From assembly GCA_963795195.1 (NCBI GenBank), contig CAWCGU010000006.1:2932102-2996101 (forward strand): a DNA stretch of 64,000 nucleotides, in the 5' to 3' direction. This document shows, in pieces, positions 12,208 through 22,317 of the stretch. Source of the stretch: CAWCGU01 sp963795195 (GTDB taxonomy: Bacteria; Actinomycetota; Thermoleophilia; Solirubrobacterales; 70-9). A program made the translations under genes and the position numbers. Every line of letters begins with the position of its first letter. The first letter of the stretch is position 1. The notes below the pieces were generated by a model, which did no database searches, had not been told where the DNA came from, and saw nothing but the letters and a program-made list of their open reading frames with translations.

Positions 12208-13020
12208 CAGGGCGTCAGCGTGGCCTCTGCGGGCCGGGCTCGCATCGCCTCGCGGATGCGCTCGATCACGTCGTCGTCCCAGTCGTGGGTGCGGAGCAGC
12301 AGGTAACGCAGCCGGACCACCCGGATGTAGGCCTCGGTCTCGGTGCCGTCCGCTGAGACGAGCTCCGCCTCGCGGAGCATCTCGACGCACCGGGATCGTA
12401 CTCGTCGCGGAACCAGAGCCTCGGCGACTCGCTCGCGCGCGCATGAACGCGCCGTGCGCTTGCATCAGGCGAAAGCCCCAGGCCTCGACGCCCTCGGCGA
12501 GGCCGGCGTACCAAGCGCGGCTGCGTAGCTGGATGCGCTTGCGCTGCGTCCGGCGGCAGCGGCACGCGCTCGAAGAAGAGCCGCTCGTGGCTTTTCAGCG
12601 CCAGGTCGCGGAGACTGACCGCGGAGTCGGTACCACGTCGGTCTGGATCTCGGTCACGCTCGCCTCGATCACGTCGAGGCCGAGCTGCGCGGGCGACCGA
12701 GACCCGGTGGTGGCCGTCCTTGACGAAGTGCAGCTCGCCGATCCGGTAGACGTCGATCGGCGGCATCGCCTCTCCCCGGCGCATCGCCTCGCGATCCGCT
12801 GCCAGCGGTCCGTACCCGGCGCGAGGTGGGCGGAAGTCGCGGTCGAACTCGCGGCGTCCGGTCGACCGTGCCGACGATCGAGTCGAGCGGGATCGTCTGC
12901 AGCCCGAGTCGGCGCTCTCCGCGCCGGCCGAGTGCGGCGACGACCTCGTCGAACGGCAGGATCAGGTTGACGTCGTCGGGCTCGCGTCGCAGCCGGCGGG
13001 TCAGGCTCGCGGCGAGTTGC
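12208..13020 (-). CDS. ParB/sulfiredoxin-fold protein, copy A (frameshifted)
   Basis: The product belongs to a ParB-N-terminal-like family of actinobacteria. It reads IPLDSIVGTVDRT, then MRRGEAMPPIDVYRIGELHF and VKDGHHRVSVARA, the GHHR box that in ParB-type domains forms the nucleotide-binding loop, then LKSHERLFFERVPLPP, MQAHGAF, and the C-terminal helix YLLLRTHDWDDDVIERIREA. No helix-turn-helix of chromosomal ParB and no neighbouring parA is present, so a role in chromosome partition should not be assumed. Stop TGA is at 12208-12210. Frame changes lie near 12830, 12690, 12625, 12540, 12460 and 12390. It lies directly downstream of copy B on the same strand; the start is unclear because copy B reads into it without a stop. 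Confidence 0.65.
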
Positions 13021-13730
13021 TTTCGCCGGGCCCTATGGGTGCGCAACAGCAGGTAGCGCAGCGAAACCACCCGGATGTAGGCCTCCGCCTCGGTTGCCAC
13101 CTCGGAAACCAGGTCCGCGTCGCGAAGCATCTCGACCACCGGGATGTACTCGTCCTCGAACCAGATTCGAGCCACGTCGTCGCGCGGCAGGAAGGCCGCG
13201 CGATCCTGCATGATCCGAAAGCCCCAGGCCTCGACCCCCTCGGCGAGTTGCCCGTAGCGGCCGGGATCGCTGAGGACGACCCGCGCGCGGGCGGGCGGCA
13301 GCGGGCAGCGGCACCCGCTCGCGGAAGAGGCGCTCGTGGCCCTTGAGCGGGAGGTCGGCCAGGGTCAGCGCGCGGTCGGCGCTGACCCGTGCTGGATCTC
13401 GGCGACGTGGGCCTCGAGGAACTCCAGGCCGGTCGCGCGCGACCGAGACGCGGTGGTGTCCGTCGCGGACGAAGTGCATCTTGCCGACCCGGTAGACCTT
13501 ATTGGCGGGATCGCTTCGCCGCGTCGCATCGGCTTGGCGATCCGCTGCCGACCGCTGTTCGCCGAGCGTGAGGCTGGGCGGAAGGCGCGATCGTACTCGC
13601 GGGTCCTGGTCACCGTGCCGATGATCGAGTCGAGTGGATCGTCTGCAGCCCGAGCTTGCCGCTGACCGCGCTGGCGAGAAGCTCGACCACTCGTTGTACG
13701 GATCAGGTTGACGTCGTTGGGCTCCTGCAT
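13011..13730 (-). CDS. ParB/sulfiredoxin-fold protein, copy B (frameshifted)
   Basis: This is a paralogue of the preceding gene in the same orientation. From ATG 13730 it reads MQEPNDVNLI, PLDSIIGTVTRTREYDRAF, MRRGEAIPP, YRVGKMHFVRDGHHRVSVAR, LTLADLPLKGHERLFRERVP and MQDRAAFLPRDDVARIWFED, ending in the shared helix YIRVVSLRYLLLRTH. Compared with copy A the GHHR box and its surroundings are conserved. The frame runs on into the N-terminus of copy A (RARRKQLAASLTRRLRREPD) without a stop; a TAG in another frame at about 13039 suggests that the stop is hidden by an indel, but a real tandem fusion is possible. Confidence 0.62.
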
Positions 13731-13769
13731 GAGCGGCGCGGCGCCAGGCCGCTGCAAGCTGCCTTCGAC

Positions 13770-15203
13770 GCGCTGGAAGTCTGGTGCCGCGCATCGAAGT
13801 CGAGGAAGCCGCCGTCGACATCTCCACATCAGCTACCCCGAGACCTGGATCGTGGCGCCGAGCGCGCGCTGACGACGGTCGCCTGGTCGGGGCCACGCCG
13901 CGACGGTCGAAGCTGCCGTGGCCGGCAGACGGTGATGTTGATGGTGGTCGCCGTTCGTCTGGAAGCCGCAGGCCGACGATCTCGATGATGGGCTCGCGGC
14001 GAGACGAATCGACGATGATCGGGGCGTCGGTGCCCGCGTCGGCCGACGGCGTCCAGACGCTGCCGCTGCTGGCGAGGGAGCGGGACCTGTTCACCGGCGC
14101 GCCGTCGAGGCTGGGAAGCCAGTCGCATCCACCAGTCGGCACCCGCGCCGGCAGTCAGCGGCACCCTGCGGCACGCGCGTACATGCGGGCGCTGCTGCGG
14201 CTTCGTCCATCGTTCGACTGAAGCCGTCGAAGCGCACCAGGGGGACACGCTGGTTCGGCGACGATGCCTCGCCGGCGATCAACCGCGGGCTGTTTCGCTT
14301 GTCAGCGGTAGTACGGACGCCGTTGGCGCCGTGGCGGTCGACGTGCTTGAAGAGGTCGTGGTAGTCGTGTCTGTGCCTGCATTCCAGGTCGTGATCCGGC
14401 CAGCGTGACGTGAAGGGTCTCGTGCCGCTGGGCGCTGAAGTCTTGCGCCGGACCGGTGCTGGTGGCATCGTTGGCGGCGTAGATGATATACGCGCCGGAA
14501 CGCCGACTTCGTCGGCCAAACGGGCCAGTGCGGCGCCTGGGAAGGCGTTGGGAATGGTACCTCGCGCAAAGGCTTGCGATGGCCGTGCGGGGTAGAGGCT
14601 CGTCGGGCAAGCCGCGTCTGCAACGGCCTGCGCTGGGTCAGGGAGACGGTGATGTGTTGCTGGGCCAGAGATCATCGCAACCTTCCTCGACTCGCCGACG
14701 GGATCCAGCTCTGCGTAGCGGAGTCGTAGGTCCGATGATGCCGCAGCATGTCGCGCCCGACGCGCTTGTCGCGTTTCGACCTGCACGTCTTCGGCTCCGA
14801 GAGGCCGGCGACCGATCGAGTCGTCGTAGGCCTGAAAGGCGACCTCGACGCGTCGCACTCCAGCTCCTCGTTCTCGATCATCAGGCGGAATCGCCTCGAC
14901 CTGCCTGTCGCTGTAGCGCTCGGCCGAAGTTGCCGGCATTCGGCAGGGTCGGAGACGATCAGGCCTTCGGGGTACTTCTCTCCATCGAACTCGGCGGGAT
15001 CGACAACGGCAACGAGAGGCTGACGTCCTCGGGGCTCGGGAAGCCGGGCCGGAATCGCTGAACCACCGAGCCGACGGCTGCGATCGTGACTGCGGTCGCC
15101 ACCAGCGCCACGGTACAGCTTGCGGATCGCCAGGAGACGAACAGCGGCCGACCCGCACCGGGCCGAGCGCCTCCCTGGTCACCCCATCTGGGAAGCGCTG
15201 CAT
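13770..15203 (-). CDS. Unrecognised membrane-anchored or secreted protein (badly frame-broken)
   Basis: Only the minus strand gives protein-like text here and it changes frame many times. From ATG 15203 it reads MQRFPDG, then a hydrophobic segment CTVALVATAVTIAAVGSVV that looks like a signal anchor, then FDGEKYPEGLIVSDPAEC, LRYAELDPVGESRKVAMISG, NAFPGAALARLADEVGVPAR, IIYAANDATSTGPAQDFSAQ, RHDYHDLFKHVDRHGANGVR, NQRVPLVRFDGFSR, DAPIIVDSSRREPIIEIVG and GDVDGGFLDFDARHQTSSAS. I do not recognise a family. It may be more than one gene. It follows another secreted protein whose end overlaps its start. Confidence 0.35.
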
Positions 15204-15880
15204 CGTACGGTTCTCACGCAGCCGCGCGACTTGATGAAGTAGAGGAGCTCGAAGGTGGGGACGCCCCGGCATCGACCCAGGCGTCGAAGAGCTCCTGGTC
15301 GGACTTCCTGGACATGAAAAACTCGCAACCGGCGGGGTTGCAGGTAGTCCAGCGCTTCTCGATGGTGTCCTTCTTGATGAAGTCTGGCGATCGGCCGGTC
15401 CTTCTGCAGGAGATCACCGCGGCCTTGACCGCGAGCGCCGCCGGCGTCGTGACCTTGCCGCAGCCGCTGAATCCGCGATCAGCGCAGAGCGGCGGCCGTT
15501 GACCACGAACTTGAGCGTCTCGCCGAGCCCGCCGCCTGGTAGAACCAGCTGACGGCGAAGTCGGCCGGGTCGTCGGCCTTGTAGGTGACCGCGACTCTCA
15601 GTGGTCGCCGCGCTGGCCGAGGCGGGACTCGCTGCAGTCCTTGCCGGCCGGACCCTTGAGGCAGAGCGTGAGCTTGCGCCGAAGCTGATGTCACGAGCTT
15701 GAACTTGAGGTTGCTCTTGCCCTCTGAATCGTGGTGCAGTAGTCCGCCGTCGGCGAGAAGTAATCGATCGAGGACTGCTGCGCTTGCCGTTGAACTGACC
15801 CCGAGGCTGATCCCCAGCACGGTTGCTGTGATCACGAAACGACTGAACGCGATTATAAACCTGCTCGATTCGGACCTTGA
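15187..15880 (-). CDS. Unrecognised small secreted Cys-containing protein (frame-broken)
   Basis: Minus-strand coding text begins with a signal peptide VITATVLGISLGVSSTASA (about 15830-15775), then KSNLKFKLVTSAS, CLKGPAGKDCSESRLGQRGD, TYKADDPADFAVSWFYQ, GLGETLKFVVNGRRSALIAD, FIKKDTIEKRWTTCNPAGCE and FELLYFIKSRGC. The order signal peptide - beta strands - paired Cys suggests a small exported beta protein of about 230 residues. Frame changes lie near 15690, 15600, 15530, 15440 and 15252. The start codon is not clear. The end overlaps the ATG (15203) of the next gene downstream. Confidence 0.45.
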
Positions 15881-15983
15881 CGGGTTGCGGCAAGCTTGTC
15901 GCCGCCATGACCGCATCGGTTCGCGGCTGCCAGCTACGCCGCGGGCCACCTCCAAATGCCTGCGCAAGGCGATCGACCTGCGG

Positions 15984-17141
15984 ATGCCGCTGGCGGTTCA
16001 GTTGCGCCTTCTGGTTTTCATCGTCAACTACGTCACTCGCGAATTCGCCTGGGTGTTCGCCGCCGGCGGCGCCGGCGTGATCGCCGCGCTGGTGCTCGCC
16101 GGCGGGCTCGAAACCACGCTTGGGATCCTCGCCCTCGCGCTCGTTGCGCTCGCCGAGCTGTTGATGATCTGGCTCACCTGGCGCGCCTTCGGCAGCGCCC
16201 GCGCCGTGCGAGAGTCGCTTGCCGAGCTCGAGGCCGGCGGCTCTCCCTTCCCCTCCAGCCACCTCTGGTTCCCGCCGCTGATGCTCTTCGCGGGCAGCGT
16301 TCGTCACCAGCGGGGAGTCGTCTTCGCGGAGCGCGGGCGCCTGCGCCTGCGTCTCGACGTCTACGAGCCGCGCGTCGAGCCTCCCGCGGATGGGTTGCGA
16401 CCGGCGGTGATCCAGGTCCACGGAGGTGGCTGGATCGTCGGCACGCGGATGGAACAGGGAATTCCACTGCTCAACCACCTCGCCGCTCACGGCTGGGTCG
16501 GCTTCAACATCGACTACCGGCTGAGTCCGCGCGCGACCTTCCCCGAGCACCTGATCGACGTCAAGCAGGCGATCGCGTGGGTGCGCGAGCACGCGCAGGA
16601 GTACTCGATCGACCCCTCGCGAATCTGCCTCACGGGTGGCTCCGCCGGCGGCCACCTGACGGCGCTTGCGGCCCTGACCGCCAACGACCCCGCCTACCAG
16701 CCGGGCTTCGAGGACGCGGAAACATCGGTTGCGGCGGCCGTGCCCTTCTACGGCATCTACGACTTCACCAACTCCGAGAACCATTACTGGCCGGAGCTTC
16801 GCTCGGCGATTCTCGAGCCGTTCGTGATCAAGGCGAGCTTCGACGAAGAGCCCGAGCGCTTCCGATCGGCGTCGCCGGTCTTCCAGGTGCATGCTGATGC
16901 GCCACCCTTCCTCGTCGTCCACGGCGAGCGCGACACGCTGGTGCCGGTCGACGATGCGCGCCGCTTCGTCGCCGAGCTGCGCGCCGTCTCGAGCAGCCCG
17001 GTCCTCTACGCCGAGCTTGCCGGCGCCGAGCACGCCTTCGACCTGCTGCCGTCGGTCCGCACCGCCCGCATCGTCGAGGCGATTGAGCGTTTTCTGGACA
17101 CCCAGGTGCGGCCGCGCGCGCTAGCCGATTCGGTTCAGTAA
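15984..17141 (+). CDS. Membrane-anchored alpha/beta-hydrolase esterase, HSL-like
   Basis: The 385-residue product has two N-terminal membrane helices (around FVNYVTREFAWVFAAGGAG and LGILALALVALAELLMIW, residues 12-65) and a cytosolic or exported alpha/beta-hydrolase domain of the hormone-sensitive-lipase/carboxylesterase type. The oxyanion motif is QVHGGGW, the nucleophile elbow GGSAGG, the acidic residue lies in VVHGERDTLVP and the histidine in AEHAFD. It would hydrolyse short or medium acyl esters. The frame is intact. I chose ATG 15984 because it opens the hydrophobic N-terminus; the open frame extends further upstream. Its 3' end overlaps the convergent hydrolase gene by 21 bases. Confidence 0.85.
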   Translation: MPLAVQLRLLVFIVNYVTREFAWVFAAGGAGVIAALVLAGGLETTLGILALALVALAELLMIWLTWRAFGSARAVRESLAELEAGGSPFPSSHLWFPPLMLFAGSVRHQRGVVFAERGRLRLRLDVYEPRVEPPADGLRPAVIQVHGGGWIVGTRMEQGIPLLNHLAAHGWVGFNIDYRLSPRATFPEHLIDVKQAIAWVREHAQEYSIDPSRICLTGGSAGGHLTALAALTANDPAYQPGFEDAETSVAAAVPFYGIYDFTNSENHYWPELRSAILEPFVIKASFDEEPERFRSASPVFQVHADAPPFLVVHGERDTLVPVDDARRFVAELRAVSSSPVLYAELAGAEHAFDLLPSVRTARIVEAIERFLDTQVRPRALADSVQ

Positions 17142-17907
17142 ACGCTCGAGCGCGGCTGCGAAGACCTCGGGCTCCTCGAAGTGGGCGACGTGACCGGCGC
17201 CGGGCAGGGTCTCGACGACCGCATCCGGCAGCAACTCCCGGATCGACGCAAGCGCCTTGATCGGGACGACCCGGTCACTCTCCCCCCAGATCAGCCCAGT
17301 TGGCACCCGCAGCTCGGCGAGGCGGGGTCGCAGGTCGGCGCCCGCCACGGCCGCGATTGCCGGCCCGATCCGGGTCGCGCCGCGTGAGGCCGATGCCATC
17401 GCCCTGACCTGGTCGGGCGAGAGGGCCGCCGGGTCGGAGATCGCGCCACCGACGAGCAGCAGCCGTCCGGCGGCGCTGTCGGCGAGACGGTCCGCCGCAG
17501 CCTCCGGGCGGAAATGAGTCCGTTGCCGAGCAGCCCCGCGGTTTCCGCTATCGCGCCCCGGCAACGGCGAGAATCCGGCCGGCGCGCAGAGCCACCAATC
17601 GCCGGACGCGCTCGGGATGGCGCAGCGCAAGCAGGAATGCGACTGCACCGCCCAGCGAGTTTCCGACGAGATCAAAGGGGCCTCCGGCCTCCTGCGCCAG
17701 TGAATCGGCGACGGCGCCGGCGACCTCCTCGAGGTCGAAGCCGTCGCCGAGAGCAGGCGACTCCCCGAAACCGGGCAAGTCGGCCGCGATCACCCGGTGG
17801 TTAGTGCCCAGCAGTTTGCCGGTGTCGCCCCAGACGCTCCGGTTGGTGCCGACGCCGTGAATCAGCGCCAGCGGCGGCCCCGTGCCCGTGCTTTCGAAGG
17901 CGATCAT
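17121..17907 (-). CDS. Alpha/beta hydrolase (one frameshift)
   Basis: A single-domain alpha/beta hydrolase of about 260 residues. It starts MIAFESTGTGPPLALIHGVG, has DLPGFGES, the nucleophile elbow GNSLGG, the acid in IWGESDRVVP and the histidine in LPGAGHVAHFEEPE, so the catalytic triad is complete. The frame changes once near 17560, between LRAGRILAVAG and the FSPLPGRD segment. It is convergent with the esterase gene and divergent from the P450 gene. Substrate cannot be told from sequence; ester, lactone or C-C bond hydrolysis is typical. Confidence 0.82.
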
Positions 17908-18003
17908 CGGGCGTCAGGGTAGTAACCACCCGCAATCGAAACTCGCGCCGGCACGCCGCGGGTTGTTTTTGCGGCGGTCAGCACGTAGAGTCGGTGCGAA
18001 CCC

Positions 18004-19253
18004 ATGGCGGCCACCGAATCCCTCGACTTAGCAGCGCTCGACATCAGCGATCTCGAGCTCTGGCGCGACGATCCGCCGCACCAGGTCTTCGACGCGATTC
18101 GCGAGCGTCCGGGGCTGCACTGGTCCGAGCTGGGCGACTTCGAGTGGAAGTCGGGCTTCTGGTCGGTGGTGCGCTTCGAGGATGTCGCGATGGTGGGGCG
18201 CGACGCGGCGACCTTCTCCTCTGAGCGTTCGATCGTGCTCGTCGACAAGCTCGAGACTGACCCCGACAAGCCGGATCCGATCGACCTCTCGGCCAACATG
18301 CTGATCACCCAGGACCCGCCCCGTACGACCGCCTCAAGGCGCTGACCCAGCGAGCCTTCACGCCCAAGCGCTCGCTCGAGCACACCGAGCGGATCCGCGA
18401 GATCATCAACCTCGTCTACGACCGCGCCCTCGAGCGCCACCCCGACGGCCGCCTCGACCTCGTCCAGGACGTTGGCATCTACGTGCCCGCGATGGTGATC
18501 GGCGACATGCTCGGCGCCCCGCGCGAGGATGCCGAGCGGCTCGTCGATTGGACCAACCGCACGACCGCCTTCGAGGATCCCCGGCTGGTGCCCGATCTCG
18601 GTGACGTCTGGAAGGCGCTCGAGGAGTTCGTCCCCTACGTCAACGAGATGGTCGAGGAGCGCCGCTCCCAGCCGACAGACGACCTGACCACCGCCTTCAT
18701 CGAAGCCGAGGTCGACGGCGAGCACCTCTCCCACGAGGAGATCCTGATGTTCTTCTTCCTGCTGATGGTCGCGGGCAACGATTCGACCCGGGCCGTCTTC
18801 ACCTCGGGGATCAAGAACCTGCTCGAGAACGAGCAGATGGACCTGGTGCGCTCGGGTGAGGTGACCCTGGAGCAGACGGTCGAGGAATTCGTGCGCTTCA
18901 ACCCCGCCTTCGCCTACATGCGCCGCACCGCGACGACCGATACCGAGGTCGCCGGCCAGGCGATCGCCAAGGGCGACAAGCTCGCCCTCTGGTACGTCGC
19001 CTCCAACCGCGACCCGAAGGCGTTCGAGGACCCCCAGCGCTTCGACATCCGCCGCGAGCCCAATCCCCACCAGGGGTTCGGCGGCGGCGGCAAGCACTTC
19101 TGCATGGGAGCGGGGCTGGCGCGCCTCGAGCTGAAGCTCTGGGTGGAGGAGACGCTCAAGCGCTTCCCCGACATAGAGCTCGACGGCGAGTGCGAGCGGG
19201 TCAGCTCGACTTTCCTCAACCAGTTCAGCTCGGTCCCCGTGCGGCTCGCGTAG
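18004..19253 (+). CDS. Cytochrome P450 (one frameshift)
   Basis: The product of about 416 residues is a class I bacterial P450 monooxygenase. Seen are the I-helix oxygen-activating motif AGNDSTRAV, the K-helix ExxR (EFVR in TVEEFVRFNPAF), the meander RFDIRREPNPHQGFGGG and the haem-binding loop FGGGGKHFCMGAGLAR with the Cys ligand. The AGNDST and FGGGxHFCxG style resembles the CYP125/CYP142/CYP124 clan that oxidises sterol and lipid tails; that is an inference from family knowledge. The frame breaks once at about 18322, just after MLITQDPP. It is followed six bases later by an SDR gene and was probably transcribed with it. Confidence 0.9.
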
Positions 19254-19259
19254 GTCCAG

Positions 19260-20185
19260 ATGGGTTCCGGCTGGAGCACCGACGGGATCCCGGAACAGCG
19301 CGGGGTGACCGCGGTCGTGACCGGAGCCAACAGCGGCCTCGGGCTGGTCACGTCCCGCGAGCTCGCCCGTGCCGGCGCGACGGTGGTGATGGCCTGCCGC
19401 AGTCTCGAAAAGGGTGAGGCGGCGGCGGCCAAGATCCGCTCGGCGGTTCCCGGGGCGCAGTCGGAGCTGGCTGCGCTCGACCTCAGCGACCTCGACTCGG
19501 TTCGCGCCTTCGCCGGCGCGCTGGAGGGCCGGGCGATCGACCTGCTGATCAACAACGCGGGGATCATGATGACCCCCCCCGCCGCACCACCGCCGACGGG
19601 TTCGAGCTGCAGCTCGGGACCAACCACCTCGGCCACTTCGCGCTCACGGGCCTGCTCCTCGACGAGCTCGAGAAGGCCGACGCCGCCCGGGTCGTGACCG
19701 TCTCCAGCATCGAGCACAAGGGCGGACACATCAACTTCGACGACCTCCAGGTCGAGCAGAGGTACGCGCCCCGGAAGGCCTACCGCCAGTCCAAGCTCGC
19801 GAACGCCGTCTTCGCGGTGGAGCTCGACCGCCGGCTGCGCGCCAGGGGATCGAGCGCGATCAGCGTCTTTGCCCACCCGGGGTACTCGGCGACGAACCTT
19901 CAGAGCACGGGCCCGACCGGGCTGCTGAACCTCGCACTGAAGCCCGCCAACCTGCTGTTCGCCCAGAAGGTCGAGCAGGGCGCCCTCCCGACCCTCTACG
20001 CCGCGACGGCGCCGGGGGTCGAGGGCGGCGAGTACTACGGTCCCGACGGAATCGCCGAGATGCGGGGTGACCCGACCGAGGTGATGGCAATCCCCGAGGC
20101 CTACGACGCGAAGGTCGGCGAGCGTCTCTGGGAAGTCTCCGAGGAGCTGACCGGGGTCAGCTTCGGGCTGCCCGCCGCGGCCTGA
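19260..20185 (+). CDS. Short-chain dehydrogenase/reductase (one frameshift)
   Basis: An NAD(P)-dependent SDR of about 308 residues, of the retinol-dehydrogenase/WW-oxidoreductase-like subgroup. The cofactor motif is TGANSGLG, NNAG is present (LLINNAGIM), the catalytic Ser lies in VTVSSIEH and the catalytic pair YRQSK is in place. The frame breaks once near 19585 (run of C) between GIMMTPP and DGFELQLGTNHLGHFAL. ATG 19260 is six bases after the P450 stop, so the two likely act in one pathway, with the SDR oxidising an alcohol made by the P450. Confidence 0.88.
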
Positions 20186-20186
20186 C

Positions 20187-21062
20187 TCAGGCTGAGAACT
20201 CGCCGATCACCTCGGCCAGCGCCGCCGGGTCCTCGAGCTGCGGGTAGTGGCCTAGATCCGGCAGGCGTGTGACCGGGGCGGCCGGGCGTAGCTTCAGCAC
20301 GGCGTCGAGCACGTTCGTCGTCGCCACCGGGTCGAGCTCGGCCCAGGCCAGTTCGAGGCGCCCGGGCCAGTCGCGCAGCGCCCCGTGCCAGCGCTCGGCG
20401 TAGCGGATGCGCTCGTGCAGGTATGAGGTCAGCCGGTCGATGATGCGGTTGCCGCCGTTGTGGGCGAGCAGCGCCCACTGGTCGTGCGCCTCGGTGTCGG
20501 AGAGCGGGTGGGAGGGGGAGAAGATGCGGCCGAACTGCGCCCTGAAGACGCGCTCACTGGAGAAGCGGGCGAGCAGCGGGCCGAAGCGGCTGCGCAGCAC
20601 CTTCTGCGAGATGGTCAGCGAAGCCGCCGCCAGGATCATCGAGCCGTTGAAGACCATCACCCTGTCGAGCTCCATTTCCAGTTTGCCCTCGATGTCGCGA
20701 GCCAGCAGCTCGGTCGTCACCGAGGTCCCCATGTCGTGCGCGATCAGGACCACGGGTTCGTTGATCCGCTCGCGCCAGAGCGCCTCGAGGAGGTCGGCCT
20801 GCTCCATCAGCGAGTAGTCGTGCTCGCGCGGCTTCTCGGAGAGCCCGAAGCCGAGGAAGTCGAAGCAGATCGTGTGGCGATCGCCGAGAGCCTCGAAGAG
20901 GTCGCGCCAGTCATAGGAGCTCGACGGGTAGCCGTGCAGGAAGAGCAGCGGCGCTCCCGGCCCGGCGCGCTCGCGCACGAAGATGCGGCGGCCGCGGAGC
21001 TCGATGAGCTCCCCCGACTCGAGCCAGGCGCTCGGCCCTGGGGGCAGCTGCGAAGCGCTCAC
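20187..21062 (-). CDS. Alpha/beta hydrolase, haloalkane dehalogenase/epoxide hydrolase-like
   Basis: An intact hydrolase of 291 residues starting at GTG 21062 (overlapping the upstream gene's TGA as GTGA). Landmarks are LLFLHGYPSSSYDWRDLFE, FDFLGFGLSEKP, the nucleophile elbow AHDMGTS, which gives an Asp nucleophile as in haloalkane dehalogenases and epoxide hydrolases, and a C-terminal PDLGHYPQLEDP with the histidine. An Asp nucleophile suggests epoxide or C-halogen cleavage rather than ester hydrolysis. It is the second of two hydrolases in tandem and converges on the SDR gene with only a base between stops. Confidence 0.85.
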   Translation of the reverse strand: MSASQLPPGPSAWLESGELIELRGRRIFVRERAGPGAPLLFLHGYPSSSYDWRDLFEALGDRHTICFDFLGFGLSEKPREHDYSLMEQADLLEALWRERINEPVVLIAHDMGTSVTTELLARDIEGKLEMELDRVMVFNGSMILAAASLTISQKVLRSRFGPLLARFSSERVFRAQFGRIFSPSHPLSDTEAHDQWALLAHNGGNRIIDRLTSYLHERIRYAERWHGALRDWPGRLELAWAELDPVATTNVLDAVLKLRPAAPVTRLPDLGHYPQLEDPAALAEVIGEFSA

Positions 21063-21835
21063 CGGGCTTGCCCGGCGATCGCCGCGACCGCGGCCGCGAC
21101 CGCCGGTGCCTGGTCCTCCTGCAGGAAGTGCTTGGCCGCGAACCAACTCCGGTTGATCAATGCCGAGCACGTCGCAGGCGATCCGGCAGTAACGCAGGCC
21201 GAGCGCCGGGTCATCCGCCCCAGAGCACGGTGGCGGGGTAGGGGTGCTGCTTGAGGCCATTCCAGAGGAAGTCCTGCTTCTGCCGTCAGCTCGAAGCCGC
21301 GCATGATCTGCAGGAAGGCGCGCGCCCCCGTCGCCCGCTTCATCAGGGTCGAGGTACGCGTCGATCTCGGCCGGTGGTGGCCGGCGCTCGTCGGCGATGC
21401 CCTGCGTCGGAACAGCCGCGACCAGGTCCGGCCGCGCATCGGGCGAGCCATGCCTCCCCCACGTGCGCCGGATCGAGAACGGCTTCATCGACCAGGGTGG
21501 TGGAAGTGGCGCGTCGACGGCGTGTTCAGCACCGTGATCGACAGGACGCGGTCCGGGTTGCGCGACGGCCCACTCGAGCCGATCGGCCCACCGATGTCGT
21601 GGACGACGAGATGGCAGCTGTCGACGCCCAGCGCGTCGATCGCCTGCGCCGCGTCCAGGGCGCGAGCCCGCTCCACGAGTAGTCGAAGTCGGCCGGCCGG
21701 TCGGCGAGACCGAGTGCCGGGGAAGTCGAAGGCGATGCCGCGCAGGCCCGCCGCCGCGAGGCCGGGCACGACCTTGCGGTACAGAAAGCTGCTCGCCGGC
21801 ACGCCGTGAAAGCAGACGACCGGCTCGCCCTGCAG
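21059..21835 (-). CDS. Alpha/beta hydrolase, 5'-truncated and frame-broken
   Basis: The text begins abruptly at QGEPVVCFHGVPASSFLYRK without the usual 20-30 N-terminal residues or a start codon, then gives GIAFDFPG, LGLADRPADFDYSW, VVHDIGGPIG (Asp nucleophile), FLQIMRGFELTAE, ATVLWGADDPALG and HFLQEDQAPAVAAAVA, ending in a TGA that overlaps the next hydrolase (GTGA). Frame changes lie near 21685, 21580, 21490, 21340, 21270, 21210 and 21160. The 5' end is fused to the middle of a Cys/His-rich gene at CTGCAG (21831-21836), so either a deletion or a chimeric join removed both its start and the end of the upstream gene. Confidence 0.72.
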
Positions 21836-22317
21836 TTGTAGTGCTGGGACGAGTAGGCCTCGCTCGCTCGCAGGTCGGCACAGACCGCCGCTGCCTCATC
21901 CGTGGCGCCATCGGCTCCAATCTCTGTCATCACCGCCTGCGTGACCCCGTGGTAGTAGCCGGATGGCACAGAGGCGTCGCCTCGTCGAGCTCCTTGATTC
22001 CGGAAAGCTCGCCGGGCGGCCGCTGGATCCGTGGGTGCTGGCGGATACCCCCTGCACGTAGCCGTTTCGCTCCTGCTCGGCGGCGAGGTCCGCGAGCGCA
22101 GCCGCCACCCCCTGGACCCGCACGAGCTCCATGTAGCGCTGCTCGTAGCACTCGAAGCTGACCGCGTCGGCGCCGTCGCACTCGCGCACCGAGGCGAGGG
22201 CCGAGTCCTCGTCGGCGGAGCCCAGCACCAGGTAGGCCGCGGCCCCGAGCGCCGCGCAGCGCGACAGGCCGCCAGGACGTAGCGCACGACCCGACCCTTG
22301 CCCCCTGCCGCCGTCAT
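21836..22317 (-). CDS. Cys/His-rich membrane-anchored protein, copy 2 (3'-truncated)
   Basis: A paralogue of the gene just upstream. It starts at ATG 22317, overlapping the stop of copy 1 (ATGA), and reads a signal-anchor AAYLVLGSADED preceded by basic residues, VRECDGADAVSFECYEQRYM, a C-H/H box in another frame, SGYYHGVTQAVMTEIGADG and AVCADLRASEAYSSQHYNC. Copy 1 then continues CVHGMGHG, but copy 2 stops at this point and runs into a hydrolase frame. Frame changes lie near 22260, 22045 and 21975. The conserved Cys and His suggest metal or haem binding but no known motif is matched. Confidence 0.6.
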
